64,000 nt of DNA. Source: Trichaptum fuscoviolaceum. Its lineage: Eukaryota > Basidiomycota > Agaricomycetes > Hymenochaetales > Trichaptaceae. Position numbers and translations under genes: made by a program. Shown in pieces: positions 50,345 through 62,700 of this stretch. How positions within the stretch are numbered: position 1 is the first letter of the stretch; the number at the start of each line of letters is the position of its first letter. The stretch lies in NCBI GenBank assembly GCA_910574455.1, contig CAJSYZ010000005.1:2356001-2420000 (forward strand), in the 5' to 3' direction. The notes below the pieces were generated by a model. That model saw only the letters and a list, made by a program, of their open reading frames with translations, made no database searches and was not told the DNA's origin.

Positions 50345-50577
50345 CCGAATTAGCCCTCTCATAGGTGGTGGGTTGACAATGGACACAGTATGCTTGCATC
50401 TCCAGTTTCTCCTTTTGTTGCTTTGAGATTTGTTGATAATTATATTACCTCGAACAATGAATACCATGATGTTGTCGCCGCTGGCTCTGGCAATGTAAAC
50501 TGTACAACAAGTCTCAATACACTTTGTAGTACTATGTGGCAACTTGAATGTGCTAACGGAAGAGTTTAACTTAGTAA

Positions 50578-53500
50578 TTATTGTCTAGCTTCGTACAGTG
50601 TTTGGTGCATGTGCATGTCAGCAAATCGGTTAACATAGAATCTATCATAAAAATCCAGGGTCTCCTCAGGTGTCAATGACTTTGGAGGACATTCATCACC
50701 CTTCGGAACCCCCAGGAGGTGGGCCAAACGGAGGATGTCCCCTACATCTATCACAGATTGCTTCGGAGCCTTGCAGTCGCGGTGATAGCGACATCTGCCA
50801 CTGGCATTCACTCCAGTACAGCATCCGACACAGGTGGTAGAGCTCTCTAACTCATACTCCGGTTCGACTATCCACATTCTTGTTTTCAGGTCGGGTGAAT
50901 CTCCAACACGCTTGAAAAATTGGACGAGAGCGCAGTCCTGACGTTCCCCTTTAGCGGTGAAGGAAAAAAGAAGCATAACCCGGGCAACTCTCATTCCTGC
51001 AAACCCCTTTATGCAGGAGCTAACTCGAACAATGACTGCATCACGTCTTGCTTTTCCGCGCCAAGAGGGATTGGACCTGATCGCCTCCCTCATTGCTTGT
51101 TCTATAGGGATCGATTTGCCATGGTAGGCAAAGAAAGCAGTGGCTGAATGGAATATTGAAAAGTCATTGCTTGTGTCCAATTCAACTGCTGGTTGGGCTC
51201 TGCCAGAGGAGCCCCTTGAGTTGGAGATGTGATTCTCGTACTTGTTGAATAAGTATTTTTTTATGAGCTGTCGGAGCTGTCGGAGCTCTGGATGACCTTT
51301 TATCGCCGCAAGCGTGTTGAGCTGTTTAGAATACACCTTACTGGACTCTGCAAGGATGACAACAAAGAAGTCAGATGTGCAACACCAAAGCATGGGTTAC
51401 CAAGTAATACCCACGTTGCTTGGAAGCCATTAAGATCAAGCTCAAAGGGTCATTTCTGCCACCCAAGCGGATCTGGCGTTCAGCATGTAGTATGCCATGA
51501 ACCGCAAGATGATGTGGCCCATACACTACGTTTTCGGGATCTTCCAGGTCTGCAATTTCGTTGAGTTCATTATTGCCCACAATGTCATCGAAGAAGTCCT
51601 CTGTATCATCAGCTGCGCCAGCTACGGGTGTATCATGATGGTGCATCTGCTCCTTCCGAATTCGGGTCCTCTCAGCGTCATCTGTCTCCGACTCTGACAT
51701 TTCCTGCGCAGAACATCTTGCAAAGCTCTCCATGAAGCCTCAGCCAGAGGACTTTCCAGCATTCCACGCCTCTTGAAGTCTGCCCTCGATGCAATAAGTT
51801 TACTGAGACGTTGGTTTGCTGTGATCATCTGACCCAAAGGATCATTTCTGTTTGAGCGTCGCCACGTTTCCTTGACCGCGTAAATGTGTTTATTCTCTGT
51901 GATTGATGAGCACAGCCCGCTTGGTGCAGCGAAGAGAGGGATCATTGTAGGATAGTGAATCATGGCATGCTGTCGTGGAAGTGAGAAGTTATCCCGGATG
52001 CCCTTAGCTATGAATATTTTGCGATATTGATGATAGTGATCCAGAGAGGCTTTAATCTGATCAAGAGTTGAGGCTGTAATCGTGTACCGACGCACAAGGT
52101 AACAGAAGTCCAGAAATGCACTCAATGCGTGAACTATATCATCATGTACAATGCCCACAATAGCCGGAAGATACACCTAGTAAGCGGATTGCATCAGATA
52201 TCAGCAAACCACCACCTCAAACAAGATCATGATGAAAATACCACATACTTTCATAAGTGCCTTTGAATCATTACCTGTCCATTGCTTGAAGCCTCGACCT
52301 TCGGGAAATCTGCGAAGTCCGGGAAAAGGAGCAGCAACTCTGATTCTACGTGAAAGTTAGCAATGGTATTCACACGACTTGTAAGGGAATAGTACCTTTT
52401 ATCCACAATATCCAGCTCTGTTGTGGTCATGCTCTGGCAAATCCACTCAACAAGATGATCCTTGAACACGCCTTTGATGATTTGGTGCAGTAAGTCTGGA
52501 GAAATGAGATCGCATATATCTGCACGCGGAAAATCATTGGTGAAGGGCTACGGGACATAGTTCAAGTTGCGGTAAGTGCATCTAATGGACAACTTGAAGT
52601 TGGAACACATACGACGATATCTTGGTGGAACCCATACTCCTTACGAATTGTGGCTCTACTTATGCTATTGTCATCCACCTGTTCTATCAATCGTTCGTGC
52701 AGCTCTTTTGTTCGAGGATTTGTAACAAATTCCGGATTATCTAGGTTCTTGTGAGGTGCTGTACATCTATATAGTAGCCGCATTAAGCCATTTCCTCGAA
52801 CTCAAGTCGGATGTGATTTTTGGAAAGGACAATACTTACTTGCAGCACCATCCAGTGCATATTGCGCATAGACTCACCTGTTCGGATAATCGGCTATATA
52901 CGAGCCGAGTCCGAGAACCGACCTACGCAAGTGACCATCAGGGCACCGGAAAATGGTTTGTTCGTTGTTTATGGACATTGCGCTCTTCAGTGGTCTCAAG
53001 ATTCTCGATATAGATGAATGAAAGACTTGATGTCGAAAGCGGCGGAATTCATCCGACTTTTCGTACTGCCGTTCAGCTGCAAAGCATCAGAACACAAATG
53101 GATAGCTCAGTTTTTGACACACACTCTTTGGTATTGCTAGAAATGCTACGAGCTGGACTGTATTCAACTTTTGGGACCGCCGGGCCTTGTTAGATACATT
53201 TCCTATTGAGAGATATAACGGATAATATTCGTTGTTGCCAGTTCCAACGGAAACTGTTGTCTTGTCACTCCCTAAAATTACCGGAACGAACATGGACCCA
53301 TGAACTGCTTTATCTTCGGCGTAGATTTTGTTCTAAGTCAAGGATAATCAGTACACTTCCTCCAACTTCGAATGCTGCATATTCATGACTTACAGCCTGT
53401 TCCCAAGCAAAATTTCCGGACATGTAGTTTCTGAAGACTCGTTCTTTGTTGTCATCAGAGTCCTCTTTCGGCTGATACTCACGAAACGGGACATAGTCGA

Positions 53501-54561
53501 ATTCGCCTTCCAACGCCGGATTGTCCACCAAATTCCGGATCACTTCCAAAGGATCCCGATACCATACATCATATTCTTTCCTCTTCCATGACTCGGTGTT
53601 CTCGTTTGTTGCCTTTTGGCTATGATCGTCCGTGTAGAAGTTACTAAAGGATTTCCAAGACACATCACCGACTTTCGTAGCATCAATGGCGTTATACATT
53701 TTTTGCGCATCTCCATCGAGTAGCGTACTAGTTGAACCCAGATCCAAGTCATCGTCAGGCAATGTCGCATCCAATTCGGAACATCCGCAAGATTTTACAT
53801 TCTCCGCCTCCTGAATCAGCTGATAAGCCTTCATGATTCCCAGAAGCTTTGTTATGTTCCCAGCAGACATTTGCTTCTTCCGATAGAGAAAATCTGCGAG
53901 CTCAAAATCTGCTCGGCACGAATATGGAAACCAGTCATTTGACGCAGATTCGTTTCGCGGAGCGGGTGAGTCTTCGTATTCTAAGAAGTTCCCTTCTGCA
54001 TCACATGGAGTGGCTGCACAATGTTTGGTGTCAAAATGCTACAGTAAACCGGGAACAATTGATTTGGCGCGCACCATTCAAGTATCTGTGATACACCTTC
54101 AAGTTATCCTCGCTCTCCTTATAATCTCCAATGTCGGAATCCAAGTCTTCAGAACGGCCACTGTCACTTCCGGTGACAGAATGGGACAGAGAATCAGGTC
54201 TGTCCAAATCTTGAAGCAGCTCGTCTCGGCCTATACTGAGCATCGAGATATCCTGTGTAAGCATGGAAATATCGTAATCGTAGGAGTCAGAGCCGCTCTC
54301 AAGATGACCCTCTGATGGAAGTTCGGACGACCTCAGGAGAGCTTCAAGTTGAGGACTTGGAGCTCGTATGGGTCGAATAGGTGACGATTCATATTCATGA
54401 CCACAGGCAGAAGAATTTGCCAAGAATGACGTCGGATGAGCTGAATATTCATGTCTTGCTCTTCCAGATTGACTCTTGAACATCCTACTACAGCCGGGCA
54501 AGGTGCATCGAATAGTTGGTGGAAAATGAAAGGGATCGTGCTTTTTCCGTGTCGCTGGCAT
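50578..54561 (-). CDS. Plavaka-family transposase with apparent frameshifts
   Basis: The ATG at 54561 begins MPATRKKHDPFHFPP, then a C2H2 finger (CTLPGCSRMFKSQSGRARHE). Later exons carry CDAEGNFLEYEDSPAPRN, ADFELADFLYRKKQMSAGNI, EYDVWYRDPLEVIRNLVDNP, GSMFVPVILGSDKTTVSVGT with NNEYYPLYLSIGNVSNKARR, IFRCPDGHLRRSVLGLGSYI, GWCCKCTAPHKNLDNPEF, FKDHLVEWICQ, PEGRGFKQWTGNDSKALMKV, NFSLPRQHAMIHYPTMIPLF and ENKHIYAVKETWRRSN. The C-terminal domain has SWRGKARRDAVIVRVSS and CALVQFFKRVGDSPD. This order matches the Plavaka transposases of mushroom fungi. Two breaks were seen. Near 52885, ADYP and EQVSLCAICTGWCC are in different frames. At 51622-51733, two frames overlap without a plausible intron. Unless these are sequencing errors, the enzyme is probably inactive. 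Confidence 0.82.
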
Positions 54562-54833
54562 CAACTTGAATGTAACCTCAGTAGTAGTACACGTCGACAA
54601 TTGGGACTCACAGCTGAGCCTCACTGGCACTGGCAGGCTGCTAGCACTGGCAGTGACTCGGACTCGGAGTGCCAGTGAACTTGAACCTGAGTTAAAATTA
54701 GTCATAGAGTAGTCACGGTAGTAGTGGGCGTAAATTTTCAACTTGTCTAAGATAGACGCCCCCGCCTCCCTGATCTTGAACTTGCACCTTCGACACATCT
54801 TATCATCATACAAGTCTCAAAACACTGCACAAA
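54562..54833. promoter_or_regulatory. Divergent promoter region rich in CACTGGC motifs
   Basis: A 272-bp gap between the transposase start and the start of the plus-strand gene. The part 54622-54690 holds at least three CACTGGC and one GCCAGTG plus repeated GACTCGG words. In CACTA-type elements, short repeated words bind element-encoded proteins. A shared regulatory region is an inference from position and motif density. Confidence 0.4.
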
Positions 54834-57800
54834 ATGTCAACTCAAAGACAGACAAGGGCTAAGAACAGGGAAAAGCACCCCGGAGCAGTTGTTGACCAAC
54901 TCAGAACAAGACGAACACAGGAGGAGATATTGCGGGAGAAGGAAGAAAAAGAGAAAAGGAAAGTACGGCAGGCAGAAAGGCGGGATGAGGCATTGAAGGA
55001 GAAGGAAGAGAAGGAAAAGCAGAAGGAAGAGCGGACAGCTTTCCGCAGAGCTGCGGCCCAGCAAGTTGCGGTTGCGAAAGAGAGGAAAAAACTCGCTGCG
55101 GAGCAAAAACGGGCAGCAAAAGAACAAGAGGCAGCTGACAAGGTTCGCAAGAAGGTGACTGCAGCAGAGAACCAAGAAGCAGCGATGCTAGAGACCGTAG
55201 AGCTTGAAAACAACTTGTCGAAGGCTCTTGAGACACGCACCCAGATGGGCTCAACAGTGCCCAAACTCACTGGCAAACGTGGACGTAGAAAGCCAAAAGG
55301 CGAATCTAGTTGTAAGTCTTCAACTTTAGATCAGTGATGACACAGATTTGAACTGGCATAAACAGACTCGAAGAACGATGTTAAAGACATATCGGATTGT
55401 GAAGATGGACACAACGAAGACTTGGATATTCGTGAGTAACATTACCTATACATTTTCAGACGATCTCAAAGCTTGGAGGTTGAACCCTGTGACTCACGTT
55501 AATGCGAAGCAGCAAGTATGGATGAGCCAAATGGGAAGCCTGCAAAAAAAGCTAGGAAAGAAGACTCCAAAGGTGAACTTCCATTTCGCACACGTGTGCA
55601 GACCGCAAAGATGTCCAGGTCCGCCGCCACTCCCAGCGACGCATTCTTTCACGCTCCTGCAGGACCGAACGAGAGTCTTTCTGGTGAAGAAACGGACATA
55701 ATAGACTCGCCCGCTACGTCAAGGCGGAACGACAAGACAAAACGCCCTGTCAGGGCGCTTCGCAACACAGATGATTCCACTTTCATCAGTGAAGAGGGTG
55801 GAGGTCTTGAGGTGCCAGTGGCAGGGATAGACTCAGAAAGGATCAATTTGTGAGTTTGAAGTTTGAATCTTGCATTGCGTCTGAATCAGTATCTTGTACT
55901 GTCAAGTCAATGTAATGGTGAGTGCGATTAAACATCATCCCGACTACTACTAGTAGTAGTACTAGATTACTAATGAGCCTGCCACTCAGGCTGCCAGTGT
56001 CACTGCGGTCACGGTGCCAGCGGTTCAAGTTGACCGTGACGCTCCCGGGCCAAGACCCGACTTGGAAGTCCTTCACCTGCAATATTGACGCTCTTGTCCT
56101 TGTTACCACTGTATTATGAGCCTTGCTGACGCAAAGCTACACCAGACAAACCATCTCATTGCCAGATGATGAAAACTTAAGTCCCTGGGAGGATGAAGGA
56201 GAAACAATCACCCTTACAAGCTATCATGGTGTAAAAAATAGCACAATCAGTGTGCAACAGAAGGCACATCTTGTCGATTCGGAATCAAATGTTGTGAGTT
56301 GACGGAGCATTAGAATGGCAAATGCAGTCTGAATAACTTGTTTATAGGGCGGAAGCAATCCAAAGAGGCTAACAAGGCCGGCTCAAGCTTGTGTGAGTAC
56401 GACTTATTTCTGTTCGATTCACGTCAGTTACTCCATGACCGTTTGTTCATATCCCTTCGTTATTATTTATCTGCCAACTGCCGTGTCATGAACAGGATGG
56501 AGGTAGCAGCAACCTCAACTCGAAGAAAAGGAAGTTATTGCATGACACTCTTTCCGGGTCGCAGGTTTCAACGGTAAGCGATGTCATATCATTTTTCATT
56601 TTTCATTCTACTAAGCAATCCCTTCCCGTACTCGAGGATAAGAACAACGAGATAAAACCAGGTGGACAGGTGAGTGCCAGACAGCGAAGCACAGTGATCT
56701 TCATTCTATATCCTTCATTGCTGAATTGGTATTTGCATAGGATGCAAACAAGAGGACTGCTAACTCGCAGCTTAGCGCACCGGTAAGTCTATCTTATTTC
56801 AACTTCTCTCGTTCCCCCCTTTATTTATGGTTGTAAGGTGCGATCACTAGCTTTGGAACCCCGTGTACAGGTATGTGTGAGCGTCGATGCACCGTAGGCT
56901 CACTTCCGGTGCTCTCCTGTAGCAACTATTCGTTTCCTTCTTCACTTCAAGTCGATCGCTAATGTGTGCATATGAATAGGACATCACAGTCACAAAGAAC
57001 GGAAAGAGGAAGTCGCCACCAGACACCGACTCTCAGGTTAATGTGGTAATTCTTCTACCTTCACGTGCAATGAATTCCTTCATTTCATGTTTACTTAATT
57101 TGAACCATCTCAATAGGCTAATAAGACTGTCAAGATCAATAAGTCATTGTTGATTGACATGGACACACAGGCCGGTGCCACAGTAAGTGTCAATTCTATG
57201 GTAATTGGCATTTCAAGTTCGTATCTGATCAGGCGGAAAGGACTTGAGTAAGAAGAGGAACCCCTCTGATATTCCTTATCGGCCTGAGGCCGACACAACG
57301 GTAAGTGCTTCTTTTCGATCTGCTCACTTGCCATGGATAACAGCTTTCTGACGTGTTGCAGCCGGAGATTGGATCCGCTACCTTTAATCGCAAGAGGCAG
57401 TTGCTGGTGGCTGATAATGAAGTAAGTGAGAGTCTGATACACTCTAAACGTGAGCATTCACCTTCTTTTCTTAATAGTCTGGTGGTCGAAAGATGTCGTT
57501 AGCACCTCGAGCACCGTCGCTTGCAATGACGAGAGCGTCCCGCACCCCCGGACCCGAAGTGATAGTGACTGGGGCTTATCAAGGTCATCGCAAAGTCTCT
57601 CGGACTACTAGCTCAGTTTGTCGAATCAAATTCATTTCTATGACATATTTTGCTGATGTACGTATATGCAGACATCAGTGGGACTTGAGGACAAGGATCG
57701 AAATGAAGGAAGGGAAGGATCTCGCGTGCCAGGCAGGAAAAGGGCGACGAACCAGTGTCTCCCTCCCGGTACTCAGGCAGGATGGACTCATATTCTATTA

Positions 57801-59062
57801 CCTTCACTATTTCGCGCAGTTGGAAAGTCCGTCACACCATGGCAAACCCCGGACAATAAGCTCATCAGCTCATTGTGGGGGAAAGTGTTTGATTCTGTGG
57901 AACTCATTTACGAAACTCAGTTCGCCGATATCTGTTCTCTAGTTGAGTCATTTTTACATATTCTCAAATCACTTTACCAAATTGAGATGCAATCCTCGTA
58001 TTTCAGGCGGCCCAGAGATGCTCTGATAGCTGGTGCAAGAAGCTGTTTGAGAAAGCTGAGCAATCAGTTGCTAGTTTTATCAGCGGCGAACAATCAAAGT
58101 CAATGCAAAACGAAGCAATTGTGAAGATGTTGCAGACGCTAGTTGACAAGAAGAAAGCCGAACCGTTTCTATGGGAAAGCTGGTATAGTATGGAGAGGGT
58201 AAGTAAAAGAGTATTTATTGTTGCATTTTGTGTCCATGCATTGACCCTAAATGTACAGAAGCAAGGACTGTTCTGCTCTGACCTTGTGGTCTCAGTGTTG
58301 TCCGTACACATTGTCTTGGCCATGGGTCGGCATAAAATACTGGACAGAAACACCATAGGAAAGCCTATCGGTGCCCTCGCCCTTGCGGCAACAGCGGTAT
58401 CTACTTTTTTCAGCACTTATATTGTCCTTATTCGCTGATCTTCCCATGGATAGGTCAAGGTTGCCATTGATAAACAGGTGGCTCGGTTGCAAAATATCAA
58501 AGAAGAACTTGGCGGCGCTGAGTGGTATTTCACTAGCGCTCTGTGGCAGCCTCATACGGACGACTATGTTAACTTGTTGTCGAATCCCTCTTTCTTCACT
58601 GAATCAAACTGGGAAAAGGTTCGATCCCGCCTCCTAGCTTACGATGCCAGTACAGATATCGATACAAGAAAGAACACCGAACTTGTTGGATCGGGTATCA
58701 CTGGCAGGGACTTTTCCTTGTATTTTGACGTTGTAGATGCAGATTCGACCTGCGAGAAAGCGTATGACGAAGGCGCTGATAATTGGGAAGACGGAACCGA
58801 CGGAACCGACGATAAGGGCGAAGAGCGTGAGGGGGCTGAGTATAGAGGCGAGGTGGAAGGTGATGCAGAGGACGAGCATGCTAATGCTGAGGGTGACGAC
58901 AACCTGAGCGAGAGCGGGGACGAGGGTGTTGACAAGATTGAGGGCGAGGGCGAGGGCGAGGGCAAGGGCGAGGACAAGGACGAGGATTTAGGTGGAGATG
59001 GTGATCATGAGGAGGACGACGCTTCAAAATGGGATTCGGCTACGGACTGCGTAGACTTCTAA
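54834..59062 (+). CDS. Many-exon unrecognised element-encoded protein
   Basis: The ATG at 54834 opens a highly charged, coiled-coil N-terminus (EEILREKEEKEKRKVRQAER, about 150 residues) ending in a basic patch GKRGRRKPKG. A Ser/Pro/Asp-rich stretch follows, then a series of short exons of 40-70 nt separated by GTAAGT-type introns (56.3-57.5 kb), for example DITVTKNGKRKSPPDTDSQ and PSDIPYRPEADTTPEIGSA. Globular helical exons come next: WTHILLPSLFRAVGKSVTPW, NKLISSLWGKVFDSVELIYE, GLFCSDLVVSVLSVHIVLAM and GKPIGALALAATAV. The final exon ends in a very acidic tail with Glu-Gly repeats (58.9 kb) and TRP-CVDF near the TAA. The helical core resembles an uncharacterised family I associate with Agaricomycetes, but I cannot name it. 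Exon joins are provisional. Confidence 0.5.
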
Positions 59063-59647
59063 GGGCAAATCGATCACTGGTGAGCCTCTTCTTTTCGTTT
59101 CTGTCCGTGCGCTCAATATTATATTACCATCGACTTGCAGAGCAGCCTTCGTTTCTACTGGTACGCCAAAGAACATGCAGAATTGAAGGCACGGCAGCGA
59201 AATGTGGCCTGCCACTGCCCGTCACGGCAGAGGTTCGGGATAATGTCGTGGCGGATCCCATGATAGCGACTGCTATGCTTAGTCTTGTGTAAATGACTGA
59301 TGTACTTGAACGCTGAGGCACTGATAGCTACATAATGTTGTCTTATATATTTCTGATGCAATGAAATACTTGGATCGTTCTTATGCACTTAGACTCTTGA
59401 GCACTGCAATTCGTCTTACAACACTTGTCTACTGCTGTAATTAAAGGATGATACACTGGAGCACTGGGGTGCTGAATGCCTGAAACACTTAGAGCACTGA
59501 TTCAGCCATCTTTCCTTATTTAAGCCAGCCCACACTTATTTCAGCCAACTTGGGAGGACATGCATGAATAAGTAAAGCTTGCCTTATTTAAGACTTCAGT
59601 CTCTCAGGACGTTTAAGTAACACTTAAGTCACTTTCAGCAGAAAGTA
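59063..59647. other. Right subterminal region of the element
   Basis: Non-coding. Carries the inverted counterparts of the left-end words (CCTGAAACACT, GAGCACTGA, CCTTATTTAAG) between 59479 and 59592, and a run of CACTGGAGCACTGGGG near 59454. Confidence 0.5.
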
Positions 59648-59659
59648 GTTTCCCTGATG
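59648..59659 (-). repeat. Right terminal inverted repeat
   Basis: GTTTCCCTGATG, the exact complement of the left end, followed by TA. It ends 116 bp before the start codon of the CLC gene. Confidence 0.6.
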
Positions 59660-59775
59660 TAACCAGCACGGCCATCACTGCCAGTGACACGACGTCGGGC
59701 GCCTTCAAGTTGAATTTAAACGTTGTCTTCTACATACGTACGCGCATCGTCGCGTTTACCGACAGATGCAAGCTC

Positions 59776-62700
59776 ATGGACTCTGAACGCGCACCGCTCA
59801 CTGATGGCCACACGCATCACCGCGATGAGTATGTGGACAGTGACGAATTAGAGCAAATAAGGTCTGTGTGGTCATTTGACTTGCGTGTTATTGCAGTGGT
59901 GAGAAGTGATGCTAAAGAAAGCTCAATACAGTCGCTATGAGGACTTCACGACCATTGGTATGTTTTTCTATCGATATGACATTGTACCAGAAGTACTCAG
60001 ATGACTCAAACTCCGTAGATTGGATACAGGACTCTATTCTAGAGCGAAACCGAAGACTGCGAGCTGCAAGACAGGCAACGTCGACACAGCGGGGGCCAAA
60101 TGGCGAGATAACTTTCAAGTGGATCACGGCCCAGGTATACAAAGCCTTTGGCGCTGCACAGACTTGGCTTGTTGTCAGTCTAGCTGGTATGTCGCATAAT
60201 GCATTGCGGTGTTCACTTCAGCTAAAAACCGCTTTTTAGGTGTCTGCATCGGCATTAACGCTGCTTTAATTTCCATCATCACCGAATGGTTGTCAGATAT
60301 CAAGATGGGCTACTGCTCAGATGGATGGTGGCTGAATCAACAGTTTTGTTGTTGGGAAATCGAAGGTGACGAGGAAGCATGCGATTCATGGCATCCTTGG
60401 AGTACAGTCGGTCTTGGAAGATGGTTTATATATGTGCTCTTCGCCGTGAGCATTCAAATGTCTTCGCCTTCTTCAATCCATAGTAACTCATCTATCTTCA
60501 TATCGAAGGCCATGTTTTCCTTTATCGCAGCACACTTCGTAAAATCCTTTGCGAAGTATGCCGCTGGTTCAGGCATATCTGAAATAAAATGTATCCTTGC
60601 GGGGTTCATAATGAAAGGATACCTTGGAGTATGGACTCTCGCGATCAAGAGCTTAACTCTGGTATGGTTGCTGGGCAAATAATGTGTGTCTTAAGCTGAC
60701 CGAGAATCCAGCCTCTCGTTATCGCCTCGGGTCTGTCAGTAGGAAAGGAAGGTCCTTCTGTACATGTCGCTTGTTGTATAGGCAATATTGTCGCTCGCCT
60801 GTTCGGTAGCTTCTCAAAAAGTCAAAGTGAGATAGAAACGTTTTCCTTCGGAGTTTCGCTCACGTCTCTCGTAACGCAGTGAAAATGCGGGAGATGATTA
60901 CAGCAGCCAGCGCAGCAGGCGTGGCTGTAGCATTCGGCTCGCCGATAGGCGGTGTTCTTTTCTCTATTGAGGTTTGCTTTCTCTTTGTTCTCTGTGCTTT
61001 ATTCTAAACAATCCCACTTAAATGGTCTTCTGTAGGAGATGAGCCACACGTTCAGTATAAAAACGATGTGGAGGAGCTTCTTTTGTGCCCTCGTTGCGAC
61101 TGTGACGTTGTCCGTGAGCAGATATTTTATCAGCTCCTTCTCGGTCTTCTCATAGAAGGATTCTAGGCGATGAATCCGTTCAGAACCGGCAAGCTTGTGC
61201 TTTTCCAGGTTACATACGATCGCGATTGGCATTTTTTCGAAATCATATTTTTCATAATCATAGGAATATTTGGTGTGAGTTTCACTTGCCTAAGCCTGGT
61301 CACTCAACGCTGACAGCCGGAGTAGGGTCTTTATGGTGCCTTAGTCATTAAATTCAATCTTCAAGTTGCTGCATTCCGCAAGAAGCATCTTGCAGGTCAT
61401 GAAATCATGGAGGCTGTGACGTTAGCTACGTTGACAGCAATGGTTGGGTACTTCAACCGGTTTCTTCGCATTGATATGACCGAAAGTCTAGCCATCCTCT
61501 TCCACGAGTGCGACACCGCCGGTGATATCGACAATCTGTGCCAGTAAGTGCCAACATCTAAGAACATCTGTAGTATTGAGGCTTCGAGTCTTACGATATT
61601 AAAGGACATCGGTTCAGTGGAGGATGGCCAACTCTCTACTCTTGGCAACTGTGATCCGCATAGGGTTCGTGATTATATCGTACGGATGCAAAGTGCCAGC
61701 TGGTATCTTCGTACCATCCATGGCAGTGGGTGCCACGTTCGGAAGAATGATAGGAATCATGGTGAAGGCAATGTATAGGTGTGTACTCGATAATAGCCCA
61801 ACAAAGGCATGCTCTAACAGTTAGTGACAGGGCGTATCCTCAGTCCGGCATGTTTGCGGTCTGTCAACCAGATGTGCCTTGCATTACACCGGGTACTTAT
61901 GCATTTCTCGGCGCAGCGGCTGCTCTTGCGTAAGTTCATCAACAATATATGAAAGCATAGGCTGAATTCTCTCCAGCGGAGTAATGCGAATTACAGTAAC
62001 GGTGGTGGTAATCATGTTTGAACTAACAGGAGCCCTAACGTATATTCTGCCGACCATGGTGAGCCACAACCCAATCGACTGATGTCCTGGTCCGTCTTAG
62101 ATTGATCGTCTCGTAGATCGTTCTTCTAGTCACCAAGGCTGTCGGCGATTTCTTTGGAATAAATGGCATTGCCGATGAGATGATCCGATTTAATGGATTT
62201 CCGTTCCTAGAACAAGAGGACCATTCTTTCCACACTACGGTCTCTAGTGTCATGCGCACTGACTTACACACCTTACCTGCAACTGGAATGAAAGTCAGCG
62301 ATGTTGGTGAGTACTGATTGAATCTTTTAATGCATTCATTCGCTTATACGAGGGAGCACAGAGGCCAAGCTGCAAGAAACTGATGTCAAGGGTTTCCCGA
62401 TAGTCTCAGCTGATGGTCGCCAATTGCTCTTGGGACATATTGGGCGTCATGAACTGCGCTACTTATTGGGTTTGTATTCTCGCTGTAAAGCTGATTTAAT
62501 TCATATTGACGACATGACATAGATAAAACGAGGCGCACTCATGGAATCTCTGGCGAAACGCCCTGTTCGTTTTATTCAGAGGATGTCGATCGTGGACGTG
62601 AAGAGATCGCCGATCTAGCATCTGGACCGGCTCTTGAAGTTGAAAGCGAAGTGTCGACTAATATTATGAGGGAAACGGCTTCATCGGATATCTTGCAGCT

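Larger units (their letters stand above)
42286..59659. mobile_element. Putative 17.4-kb TIR element with Plavaka-type transposase and cargo genes
   Basis: The ends are perfect 12-bp inverted repeats, CATCAGGGAAAC at 42286-42297 and its complement at 59648-59659, each flanked outside by TA (42284-42285 and 59660-59661). Subterminal sequence is shared in inverted orientation: AGTGTTTCAGG (42416-42426; complement 59479-59489), TCAGTGCTC (42469-42477; complement 59492-59500) and AAATAAGG words (42405-42415; complements at 59514-59524, 59535-59544, 59582-59592). Inside lie an exonuclease, a BCS1-like pseudogene, two large plus-strand genes and a Plavaka-like transposase. A 12-bp repeat alone could arise by chance in 64 kb. 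The shared 11-mer and 9-mer at similar distances from both ends make a true element likely. It could also be a nest of several insertions. Plavaka transposases are usually grouped with the CACTA/EnSpm superfamily. Confidence 0.6.
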
